DNA from: Herpomyces periplanetae
Lineage: Eukaryota; Ascomycota; Laboulbeniomycetes; Herpomycetales; Herpomycetaceae
Assembly (NCBI GenBank): GCA_009733715.1
Contig: WMKJ01000048.1
Coordinates: 33,224-97,223, forward strand
Reading direction: 5' to 3'
DNA length: 64,000 nt
The notes beneath the pieces were generated by a model that saw only the letters and a list, made by a program, of their open reading frames with translations, had not been told where the DNA came from and did not search any database. Positions 22,917 through 31,886 of this stretch are shown one piece after another (the stretch's first letter is position 1; each line of letters opens with the position of its first letter). Both the position numbers and the translations under genes were made by a program.

Positions 22917-24161
22917 ATGACGTTGTCAGCTTCATCTAGCTTGCCAAGTTCTCTCGCGGCACTTGTTGGTGTGTCCGATTATTCTTCCAATACTAGCACA
23001 GCTGCCGCAGCTACCGGAGCTCCACCACCATCTGCGCCTGAGGAGAAACTTCCACTAACGACAGAATTCATCTCATCCTCAGCTTCTGACATGTCATCAC
23101 TCATGGCCTCTCCATCTTCACCCACTACTCCCCATCCTCACCATCATCATTCATTACCCTCTATTGCAAATCATTCACTGTGCACCCTCTCCCCTTTGAT
23201 GACGAATTGGCCATCACCAAATCATCTCTCTTCTCATACCCACTACTCCAACCATCCAACCCCTTCTTCGTCACCTCCACCTGCTAATCATTACGCACAG
23301 GCCAGCTCCATCGATTACTCCTCAGGAATATATCATATTCCTGTTCCACCAGGAATGGAATACGCCAGCGCTGAAGAAGCTCTCGTTACCATTAGCAGTT
23401 TCACAGCCCAACACGGCTACGCTCTCGTTAAGCAGCGTAGTGTTCGCAAGAATGGCATTCCCTTGAAAATCTTCCTGCGCTGTGATCGTGGTGGCACGTA
23501 TACTAACAAAGTAGATGATCAGAAGCGTCAGCGTCAGCGCATGACCCGCAAGACGGGGTGCCCCTTTTCCCTTGTACTCGTTTTCTCCAAGTTATCCCAA
23601 GTGTGGATGGTTCGCGTTCGCAATTCGGAGCATAATCATGCACCTAGTCCTATTCTCACGCATCCTAGTCTTCGACGACTGGCCCTATCGAAGAAAGCCG
23701 ACGCTGTTCGCGCTCAGCTTGGTAGAGGTATTCCAGTCAGGACTATAATGACTAGCTTAATCTGTGAAGCAGGAGGTTCCAGTCCTGGAATTATAACACA
23801 AGATATCCGTAATTTGCGCCATCGTATGGGTCTTCAAGCCCGAGCTAATCCTTCAAATTACACCCTTGTACAGCCTTCACCTCTTACACCTTACTCCAAC
23901 TCAATACCGATAAAAATTCCTTCGGATACTTTGAAATATCACCATCACCATCACCACCATCACTCCGGCCTGGACCCTGTATCTCACTCTATTGATACTC
24001 AATTCCAGTCCCACCCGATGTCCGGTCATCAGAACCAATCTTCTCCCAATACTGAGCATAACTTTATAACTCCTGCGTCAGACTATTATAATCGGTCGGC
24101 ATCACGTTCGATCGAGTCCGATTTTGCCTATCATCGCAATTTATTCGGTACGCAGCTTTAA
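22917..24161 (+). CDS. FAR1-domain (WRKY-GCM1 zinc finger) DNA-binding protein
   Basis: Single exon, 414 residues from ATG 22917, the first in-frame ATG. The N-terminal third is Ser/Thr/Pro/His-rich and disordered. A FAR1-type DNA-binding domain follows (about residues 150-245): EEALVTISSFTAQHGYAL, KIFLRCDRGG (Cys about 188), KTGCPFSLVLV (Cys about 215), VWMVRVRNSEHNHAP (H-N-H about 240). This zinc-binding fold is found in MULE transposases and in transcription factors domesticated from them. There is no DDE transposase domain after it, and no terminal inverted repeats were noticed, so it looks like a stand-alone transcription factor. Eight consecutive His residues (about 340-347) precede a Ser/Gln-rich tail. 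It converges on rtt109. Confidence 0.82.
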   Translation: MTLSASSSLPSSLAALVGVSDYSSNTSTAAAATGAPPPSAPEEKLPLTTEFISSSASDMSSLMASPSSPTTPHPHHHHSLPSIANHSLCTLSPLMTNWPSPNHLSSHTHYSNHPTPSSSPPPANHYAQASSIDYSSGIYHIPVPPGMEYASAEEALVTISSFTAQHGYALVKQRSVRKNGIPLKIFLRCDRGGTYTNKVDDQKRQRQRMTRKTGCPFSLVLVFSKLSQVWMVRVRNSEHNHAPSPILTHPSLRRLALSKKADAVRAQLGRGIPVRTIMTSLICEAGGSSPGIITQDIRNLRHRMGLQARANPSNYTLVQPSPLTPYSNSIPIKIPSDTLKYHHHHHHHHSGLDPVSHSIDTQFQSHPMSGHQNQSSPNTEHNFITPASDYYNRSASRSIESDFAYHRNLFGTQL

Positions 24162-24491
24162 GCTCTGACCTTGATTCTCTCGTTGGTATACTACCTTTTA
24201 CCTATCCGGTTCCTTTTGCCTACGCACGTTTTCCACATCGTTATTCTTGCACAGAACTCATTTGCACGTAAGCTCGTGCCAACACGCCCATTCGTCCATC
24301 GTTTCACTTTATAGCATGGCGAGAAAACTGACACTCGCCTAAAACTTGCTAAACTTGTGGAATTTGCCTTTATACGACTGAATAAACGCATTGCTTTGCT
24401 ACCCGCCAATCCAAAATTCATTCATCTTGTTTACGTTTGCACTTTTTTGCTCACGTACCCCCTTAATCCGTGAGAACTATGTGCACTCGCT
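24162..24491. other. Convergent 3' intergenic region
   Basis: A 330-bp gap between the ends of the FAR1-type gene and rtt109. No gene or clear terminator hairpin seen. Confidence 0.5.
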
Positions 24492-26081
24492 TCATACCTT
24501 CCGGTTGAGCACCGCATCATCAATTTCGTTAGACTCAACCTTACGCTTTCGTCGTATAAGGTTTGACGTTAAAAAATTAACGTGCTGAACGTTGGGCTTG
24601 CAAATTGGAAAGTTTACAACACTTGTTGTCGCCGCACCCGCACTAGCGTCCGCCGATCGTGTTGCCTGACCTTTGATCTCTACACCCCAATGGCAACTTT
24701 TAGCTTGCTTTGAAGCGTCGCATTCGATATTTGCTACGGCTAATTCATTAACTTTGTTAATCCACGCTTTTGTAGACGTTCGTGCTACCTCTAACTCTGA
24801 GAAATCCTGCTGCTCCATAATCTCAATTGCCTTACTATACTGTTCGTCTGTTAGTATTAACTCTCCACAATATTGTGTTGGCCATGCATAGTATGCCAGA
24901 AAGTTCTCTTGCATGTTTTTAGGATTATCTACCGGATCAAAAGTTGCGGACTGCGTAGCCTTGCCCCGTGCAAACTTCCAGTATTGTTCATTGTTTTCAT
25001 TATCACCAAAAACTAACCAAAGAAAGCCTACTTGTCGGCCGGATGAGCACTCCTGACGAAATTCCATCACTTGCCAAAATTGGTCGAGTGAATTTATAGA
25101 TGGCCAAGATCCTTTGTGAGCTTCGGTTAAACTTTCATCAAGCTCATCGACAAATCGATCCTTGGGATCATCCGGAAAAAGTGGAATCATGCAGCGAATT
25201 GGAAGGTTGAGATTTCTGGGAAATAAACGACGTAACGGATGACCCATTACCCATTTCCCAGCTATACACTTGTCAAGATTTGACGAATTTTTATATGATT
25301 GGGAACGACTGTCATGATTTCGCGATGGCAACGAAATAAAGTTGCTTATACTGTCTTCTCCAGGGACGAGTAAATAAGCTTGAGTATACTTATCGTTATC
25401 TGTGATAAATGGGCTCAAAGTCTGAACCCACCAGTTAATTAACTTTCGATCACTTGTGACATGCTTCAACGGATTATCCACGCTACCAGGAAATATATAC
25501 TGATCTTGAGCTCGTGCGAATAAAGCAATCATTAATGGCTTTCGAGGTGTAAGGGGAGGATCATGATGTGGCAAATCTAACTTTTGTGTAGTATCGCACG
25601 GATGAGTGTGTACACCAATTGCGCAGCCCGACTTTTCGACACGATCTTTCACGTATAAACAAAAATTGTGAGTAATGGCTTGAATCACAGATAGATTCCA
25701 CCCGGCAGTACTTGGATTCAAACCTCTGGATTTTCGACTTGCTGTATCCAGTAAGTTCAAATAGCCCGTTGAATCCGCTTTTGCTATAAAGATCGTCGTT
25801 AGATTCCGTGTAAAGTAAATGTAAACTTCCAAGCCAAATACAAAAATTTCGCTTGCTAATTTATCCTCCGTTAGGGTAACACCTAAGAAATGAAGCTCTC
25901 GAAAAGTTGTCTCGTCTTCCAATTTCCCTTCATCATCTAACTGTTCTCCAAACAAGGGTGTACACAATTTTGGCTTGGTCGATAAATGATACAGCCGAAA
26001 ATTCGCACTTAATGGTAGCACCGGACCAATATAATCCCTCAAGATGGAACTCCGCTCTTCTTTATCGTCGAAACTAGCCAT
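24492..26081 (-). CDS. rtt109: Histone H3K56 acetyltransferase Rtt109
   Basis: Intronless, 529 residues from ATG 26081. Clear Rtt109/p300-type motifs: ALFARAQDQYIFPGS and NPLKHVTSDRKLINWW, then MGHPLRRLFPRNLNLPIR, PLFPDDPKDRFVDEL, SLDQFWQVMEFRQECSSGR and VGFLWLVFGD. The C-terminus ends in a basic stretch (NLIRRKRKVES) that may serve as a nuclear signal. Rtt109 acetylates H3K56 (and H3K9/K27 with Vps75 or Asf1) on new histones during replication and is fungus-specific in this form. It lies 12 kb from the ARMH3/mus7 pair; Mms22-family proteins act downstream of this mark. It shares a 309-bp promoter with the divergent mL57 gene. Confidence 0.95.
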   Translation of the reverse strand: MASFDDKEERSSILRDYIGPVLPLSANFRLYHLSTKPKLCTPLFGEQLDDEGKLEDETTFRELHFLGVTLTEDKLASEIFVFGLEVYIYFTRNLTTIFIAKADSTGYLNLLDTASRKSRGLNPSTAGWNLSVIQAITHNFCLYVKDRVEKSGCAIGVHTHPCDTTQKLDLPHHDPPLTPRKPLMIALFARAQDQYIFPGSVDNPLKHVTSDRKLINWWVQTLSPFITDNDKYTQAYLLVPGEDSISNFISLPSRNHDSRSQSYKNSSNLDKCIAGKWVMGHPLRRLFPRNLNLPIRCMIPLFPDDPKDRFVDELDESLTEAHKGSWPSINSLDQFWQVMEFRQECSSGRQVGFLWLVFGDNENNEQYWKFARGKATQSATFDPVDNPKNMQENFLAYYAWPTQYCGELILTDEQYSKAIEIMEQQDFSELEVARTSTKAWINKVNELAVANIECDASKQAKSCHWGVEIKGQATRSADASAGAATTSVVNFPICKPNVQHVNFLTSNLIRRKRKVESNEIDDAVLNRKV

Positions 26082-26150
26082 CGATCGTGAAAATCATGAT
26101 CAACCTTGGTCAATTCTCCCCCGACGCGCAGTTTTGTTTGTCCTTTTGGA

Positions 26151-26158
26151 TCACGTGA
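26151..26158. promoter_or_regulatory. TCACGTGA palindrome in the rtt109/mL57 shared promoter
   Basis: A perfect 8-bp CACGTG palindrome 70 bp upstream of the rtt109 ATG and about 235 bp upstream of the divergent mL57 ATG. CACGTG is the core site of Cbf1-type bHLH factors in fungi; its use here is inferred. Confidence 0.5.
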
Positions 26159-26390
26159 AGTCTCAGTTCCGGAATTTTGTAACACCTTCCCGAAGCGGCT
26201 TGGCGAGCTAAAAATTTCGCGATAATTTTCTGTGACATCGCGACGCGACATTGAGTCAATTGAAAGATTTTTATTTTTTCCCCGTTGTTACGCTTTAACG
26301 TTAGTTTGACAATGGATGTTAAACGTGATATTTTAAATATTGAATATATGTATTAAGCTCATGGTTCGATAAAGTAGTGTTAAAATAAGC

Positions 26391-27492
26391 ATGTTGGCAA
26401 CTTCTGCGGTGAGAGTTCGGTTGGCAGGTCGATTTAACTGTATGATATCCTATCATGAACATTTTGTTGGTGCATTGTTAAAATCCCAAAGGAAAATGAC
26501 CGTTGGACGAGGTATTTTCAAACGTAATTTGGAGCAGAAGTTTTACTCAACTACTCTGCACACTGGTACCCAACCGATTAAAACAGTTCATGATGTTCGT
26601 GTAGAACAAAAAGTGCTTCGAATGCGGCATCGTGTGCGATCAAAACCCCAGCATGGCGTTAAAATTACCTACTCTTCATTAGTGGGTGATCTTTTGTCGG
26701 ACACCAATTCAACTGGAACTACTGTCACTAACCCAGTTGACAATGTCAAGTATTTTATCGTTAACGATGGTTTACCACTTTTGCAACGCGTACTAGCTGG
26801 GTTCATTGGACCGTTGGTGTCTACGTCCGATACAACCCAATCAACATTGCCAACTACCTGGCCGATTTTGTCAGAAAGTACTATGTGGCTCTGCGTTACC
26901 CACAAGAGCTTTGACCAAGGAAAACAAGGATTTAACGATAGATTGGCCTATCTAGGTTGGTGTAATTTATCAATTACTGTATTTAGCATTATCAAGTTTT
27001 ATATTTTGTTATGTGTGCACTTTGTTAATCATCGGTTTACAGGAAAGCAAATGGTTCAACTTCAAGCTACATTAGCATACCTTGCGATGCCATCAGATGG
27101 CTTGTCATATACCGATTCATTTGGGCGTAATGTATACCAACATGCAGATATTGATGGACTCTGTAATCTTGCGTCGTCTCAGCGCAGTTCATTACTGAGT
27201 CCTGATAACCTCGCTAGCTTGGCCCAAATGTACGATTTACCCCGAGTAATTAGATGGATTCCAAGAAATGTGAGTTAAACGCAGGCGGCTGGCACCTTTG
27301 TGTTTGGTGGGGACGCTAATGCTAATGTATGCTAACCAATACCTTTAGCCATTAGATCTTAAGGCATCAGGAAGCGATGCGGTGTATGCTTTAAGCGTTT
27401 ACGCTATCATGGGCGGGCTTGCACTGGAGAGAGGCGCGTATTTGGCAAATCAAGTTATCAGAGAAAGAATTCTGCAACGTTTGGGCATTTGA
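26391..27492 (+). CDS. mrpl15: Mitochondrial ribosomal protein mL57 (RNase III-like, Mrpl15)
   Basis: Three exons, 26391..26955, 27043..27269 and 27349..27492, give 311 residues. Joining the first two gives DRLAYLGKQMVQLQ, and the motif MWLCVTHKSFDQGKQGFNDR just before it is the hallmark of the RNase III-like fold in fungal mL57. The last exon reads SDAVYALSVYAIMGGLAL and QVIRERILQRLGI, the usual family end. The N-terminus is basic and Ser/Arg-rich (MLATSAVRVRLAGR) like a mitochondrial presequence. Catalytic acidic residues of true RNase III are not evident, as expected for a structural subunit. Intron 1 (87 nt) has no stop and keeps frame, so retention would add 29 residues. Confidence 0.88.
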
Positions 27493-28442
27493 TTGTACGA
27501 TACAATAGGAGCAGTGGCGCGGCGACATTGTACAATGTGGGCCAGACTGAACAGCACGATTAAAGAAACGGGTGTGATTATCATATAGTGGATCAAAAGT
27601 ATTTGAGTTTAGATGCGGCTTTTGTTCCGGGGATCGCGTTGTTATACAATGAATATTGATTCAAGGGCGCGCATAAACGGAAGTGCACAACAAGTTGTTA
27701 AATATACATTGCAGAAGACACGGCATTGGTCGAGGAAATTATGGCGGGGTGTTGGTTATTCAAAGCTTGTCAGGCCGTTAAATTGCGCAGGCGGATTGGC
27801 TTGTTAAACGCGCTGATTTGTATTATTGTGAAAGCCGACAAATTTAAAGATTGACAAATTACGCGCAGTAACTTGAAAGTATCCTGCGTGCTTGTAATCA
27901 TTTGTTGAATTACCTTAAGAACGATTGGAAAATGTCAAATCAATAGTGCAGGTGATGTTGCGATGCCTGAACAAAGACCTGACTAATGAAACGGAAGGGG
28001 ATCTCCCTCCGAGTAACGCAGGTTTCACTTAACAAGCCAGGGTGAAAGGAGGTAACGGCCGGGCAAGTTTGGGCTCTAGCTCACGGATCCGCTGCACAAT
28101 TAGCCAAGTCACATGCATGACGTTTGCAAAGTGCTCTGTCGGTAACGAATTGCGCGTGCGGGTGCACGCGATGATGAAAATGTCGTAGCCAAACGGGTGT
28201 TTCCTATAGAAATTTCGTATAAAATGAAGCGAGTATAGTGTACGCCAGGTAGGAGGGTACAGTTTAGAAGGTGGACTGCTAAGCCAGCGAATGAATAACC
28301 ATTCGTAGAAAGTAAGGGAAAGGTGTTTATAAAAGTATATATATATGTGTGTGTGTGCGAGGATGTGTAGGTGTGTGAGTGTGTACGTAAATGTATAGCT
28401 CAATTGAATCGACGGAGAAAAGGTTCATGCATAGAAGGTGAG
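27493..28442. other. Intergenic region with TATATA/GTGTGT tract
   Basis: No gene I can support. A microsatellite (TA then GT) is at about 28336-28385. A minus-strand frame at 28029-28230 (containing PFGYDIFIIACTRTRNS) follows a CTATAG acceptor-like site and might be an exon of the small gene at 28443, but I found no donor to link them. Confidence 0.4.
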
Positions 28443-28853
28443 TTATTGAGTGGGATTCCTTTTCATGATGGCCAACTTCATAGCCAGGTATTCACGCACA
28501 ACATTTGGATCAGCACAGCGTTGATTTGAAGCTTGGGTGTCGATTTGGTAGTGGGGGGAGGGATGTTCAGCAGAGGAAATTGGAGGGATGGTGACAAGAT
28601 TAACGGGAGCATGACAATCGGGAGGGAAGCTATGAGAAGAGGATTCACAACGGCTAGGGTGTATGTAAGGTGTAGAATTGGGAGGTAAACGGGAGGGTAA
28701 CGATAAAGTCCAGGTTTGGATATGATCAAATTGTGAAGGTTCCAAGTAAGGATGAGGATTGTGCAAGTGAAGGGAACCAGATGATGGAGTAGACGTGGAT
28801 ACCGATGAAGGTGATGATGAAGATGAAGTAGACAAGCAGTTAAATGAAGACAT
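28443..28853 (-). CDS. Hypothetical small Ser/Pro-rich protein
   Basis: Open frame of 136 residues from an ATG at 28853. The N-terminal part is a Ser/Thr/Pro low-complexity stretch (CLSTSSSSSPSSVSTSTPSS), the C-terminus is helical and basic (DPNVVREYLAMKLAIMKRNP). No family recognised. The helical end is the only part that looks conserved; the rest could be chance from biased sequence. Confidence 0.3.
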   Translation of the reverse strand: MSSFNCLSTSSSSSPSSVSTSTPSSGSLHLHNPHPYLEPSQFDHIQTWTLSLPSRLPPNSTPYIHPSRCESSSHSFPPDCHAPVNLVTIPPISSAEHPSPHYQIDTQASNQRCADPNVVREYLAMKLAIMKRNPTQ

Positions 28854-29693
28854 TCTGAAGACTATAAAACCGTAATAGTAACAGGAGAAAGTAAGCAATC
28901 CCTACTCGCAATCATACAAGTGTACGGAAGTACAAACAAGGACGTGGGTGTGGGAAGGGGCACGGGCACGAGCAAAGGTAATAATCTCTGGCATAAACGT
29001 CTAGCAAAGTAGATATATATAATGCTCGAAAGATCCGTAATTAAAGAGTCAGATGAGAAATGTCGAGTTAAGTTTAAGCAATAAAAGCATCTGACAGCTG
29101 GACTGACAGGATAATATATATTGACACGTTAACCCGACATGTACGCAGAAATCCGCGTTTGGCGTTAAACAAATTATCCATTTAATTTAACCTTCTGCAG
29201 CCCAGATGAGTAGACACAAGTGTACTGTACTTCCTTGTGCAATTAAAGGCGAAAATGATTTGTATTTAACAAAGTGTACGCACGAATGGTCCGATGCAAG
29301 AGTTTGAACGCGAGCAATTGTGCGTGTGTGCGTGCGGGCGTAACGCCGTTTAAAAGGAATCCGGAACCAAATTCTCCCGCTCCCCCCTCACCGCCACACT
29401 GCCCGGCGTTGAGCCACCGGCGCCCAGCAGCTCAAGCCACATGCCCCTTGTGCGCGGCACTCGAAACTTGATGTGGGCGGGCAGATGAGCCGGTTGGTTT
29501 GTTGAAGCTTGGGGAATGGATCCGCGATTGGACAATGTCGTCTTAACTCTTCATGAAGTCGTATCCTTGTTTCAGTGGGGAGTTTTTGAGATGAGGCAAT
29601 TCATTCATCCCTCAAAACCGTTTTCATCTCGTCCCGTATATTCCTCCCCCTCTCAAACTTGCCGCAGATCCTACCTCAAACTTGCACGTGATT
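28854..29693. other. Intergenic region
   Basis: No supported gene. Contains a G/T-rich stretch near 29270-29340 and a C-rich stretch near 29370-29440. A CACGTG at 29685-29690 lies just beyond the TmpA-like stop codon. Confidence 0.45.
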
Positions 29694-31886
29694 TTAGGAA
29701 TCCCAAATCGGCGAATAAAAGTTCATGTTTGTATGGCGGAGCTGATTTAATACACTGTTCGTTAGTGAGCGATTTGATATACAGAAAATAGCTTCTGCTT
29801 TCACTTCTTTCGCTATATCATAGGCTATCATAGCAAGATTAACACGAGGTTGTTTATCGGTCGGGAGTTTTATCATGTTTGATGAGCATTTTTGTTGGTT
29901 ATGATATTGAAGAGTATGTTTAGCAGATATGGGATAGTTTTCATAGAATTCATCATAAGCAGTATCAATAATTACGGCTTGTGGATCAACACGATTAATC
30001 ACTTGTAAAACGGTATCACCAAAGGTTCGTTTAGGATGTCTAGCGGCCCATACTATACGACAAAATGGAGAGGATGTCACACCGGGTAATGTCGAGGATT
30101 TATAATTCGTACTTCGATCTCGCCATTCTTTAGTATTAAACAAACCCAAACACGGTCCGATTCCACTCCCCGTTGTCAGCAAGACTACGGGTTTAAACAT
30201 CACGGCTAAACGCAGTACTCCGCTTATTGGCTTACCGCGCATCCAAAGGCTTCGCGGCGGATTCCTCACTATTTGACGGGTCCAATCACCCGCCGAAGAC
30301 ACTATTACACTAAACTGATCCATTTTATGTAAATTTCGACAATATTTTTTCTCATCAGGCCTCATGCTCAATGTCTCCTCTCCCCGTATGGTATCCAATT
30401 TAGTACACGGTATAGTCGCAAATGCATGACATTCCACCAGGGGATTCAAGGCTAGTCGTACACTTGTACATGCTTCAACGTTGCCGCTAAAGTGTAAGCG
30501 AATGGCATGAGGTTCACGAAATTTTCTCGTCCATGCAACTCCATTTTGTTCCGTTGTTGGTGCAGCCGTTGCCGTTGCCGTTGCCGCTGCCAGTGGCGGT
30601 GACGGCGGCAGCGGCAAAGGTGTGTCGTATCGTTCACCTAGGATTTCCATTCGTTGTACTATCCACTTTCGCGTGTGAAACCACGGGTGTAGTACACTGA
30701 CCGTGGTTACCAACAAACACCAAAATTCCGGTTCCAATATTAAATTCTTCATCACTTGCGCTGCCGTACCGTTGTGCTGTGGTTCATTGCGCAAAACATT
30801 AATTTCCCGCAATTTGTCACTCAATCTTGTTGGTCTTAATGTATCCGTGTTATAAGGGTCGCTGAATTTATCAGTTTCACGCCATCGGGTGATCACTGCA
30901 CTCTCCAACACAAGCATGGCCCACGCTAATAGCAGTAAAATCCATCCTCCAAATCGGTGAACTCGCTCGAATGTATTATGATATCGCGCGCGAAACTGCG
31001 GTACAGCAGTAATACATATCCCTATTATAAGAGCCAGTGAAATAGCGTGTAATGAGGTCAAGGTCCCGGTAACTTGATGGTAATTCTTTCGTAATGAGTA
31101 GTGAACAAAGCCATTGTAGTCATGTTCATTAATGCTTTTAACTTGTGTGTAATTGCGGATGAATGTTAACTCAAATATCCCTTTTAACCGAACAATCCAG
31201 CTCCACGTCCACCATACGCCGGCAAACGTTGCGCATCCACTATGAACGCCACCGTAAGCGTAAACGTGTGCGACAATTCTACGCACCCGAATCGACGTCG
31301 TGAGAGGAATGCGGGTCGCCAACCAGAATATAGCATTGATCACCCACCTATCACGCATTAACACAGCTACCGTTAAGTTAACAGACCCAGCTAAAGAAGC
31401 GAGTCGACGTTGCGACTCATACTTGGCCAATGATCTGGGAAGTAAAGTTGAAGCTTTCTCGTTACCTGCCGCCTGCGTTCGGCTAGTAACCGAGACTCGA
31501 GTTGTGACAATAACTGCTGCTAAAATGTTAGCAATCACGACAAAACAAAAGCACCAAATATATGCTCGCATAAAATATGACTTGATTCGACTTAAGTCCA
31601 AGCGAAAACAGTAACGGGAACGGGAATGGGAAGTTGATTCATAGGCTCGTTGACTTTGATGTTGACCTTGATTTTGATCCGTTGGTTTCAGGGTCTTTTG
31701 GTCTTCTAGCGTAGGTGATCCGATCCGGTATATGGAAGGCGAAGTTATCTTTGTTAAATGGCATGATTGACGAGTCCCTTTTTCCACGTCTACCGTCCAA
31801 TGCTGTTCGTGAGCCTTATCAACAGGTGAACTTTTGTGTCGTAACTTTTCCGAATGCTTGCTTGAGTGAGTGTATAATGAGCGCAT
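29694..31886 (-). CDS. TmpA-like integral membrane oxidoreductase
   Basis: Intronless, 730 residues. After a hydrophilic N-terminus (about 100 residues) come five or six membrane segments (first YIWCFCFVVIANILAAVIV) with conserved pieces VLMRDRWVINAIFWLATRIP and HVYAYGGVHSGCATFAGVWW. The C-terminal third is ferredoxin-reductase-like: a flavin/NAD-domain loop VVLLTTGSGIGPCLGLF near residue 565, then CRIVWAARHPKRTFGD. This is the layout of Aspergillus TmpA and the related membrane part fused to some NRPS-like enzymes; TmpA is a membrane flavoprotein affecting conidiation signalling. A low-complexity Pro/Ala/Thr linker (about residues 425-445) is encoded by GCCGTT-type repeats. Substrate is unknown. 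Confidence 0.8.
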   Translation of the reverse strand: MRSLYTHSSKHSEKLRHKSSPVDKAHEQHWTVDVEKGTRQSCHLTKITSPSIYRIGSPTLEDQKTLKPTDQNQGQHQSQRAYESTSHSRSRYCFRLDLSRIKSYFMRAYIWCFCFVVIANILAAVIVTTRVSVTSRTQAAGNEKASTLLPRSLAKYESQRRLASLAGSVNLTVAVLMRDRWVINAIFWLATRIPLTTSIRVRRIVAHVYAYGGVHSGCATFAGVWWTWSWIVRLKGIFELTFIRNYTQVKSINEHDYNGFVHYSLRKNYHQVTGTLTSLHAISLALIIGICITAVPQFRARYHNTFERVHRFGGWILLLLAWAMLVLESAVITRWRETDKFSDPYNTDTLRPTRLSDKLREINVLRNEPQHNGTAAQVMKNLILEPEFWCLLVTTVSVLHPWFHTRKWIVQRMEILGERYDTPLPLPPSPPLAAATATATAAPTTEQNGVAWTRKFREPHAIRLHFSGNVEACTSVRLALNPLVECHAFATIPCTKLDTIRGEETLSMRPDEKKYCRNLHKMDQFSVIVSSAGDWTRQIVRNPPRSLWMRGKPISGVLRLAVMFKPVVLLTTGSGIGPCLGLFNTKEWRDRSTNYKSSTLPGVTSSPFCRIVWAARHPKRTFGDTVLQVINRVDPQAVIIDTAYDEFYENYPISAKHTLQYHNQQKCSSNMIKLPTDKQPRVNLAMIAYDIAKEVKAEAIFCISNRSLTNSVLNQLRHTNMNFYSPIWDS

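Noticed and set aside
28029-28403. Minus-strand 124-codon ORF
   Set aside because: Its first half translates a TA/GT microsatellite; the second half may be an exon but lacks a partner.
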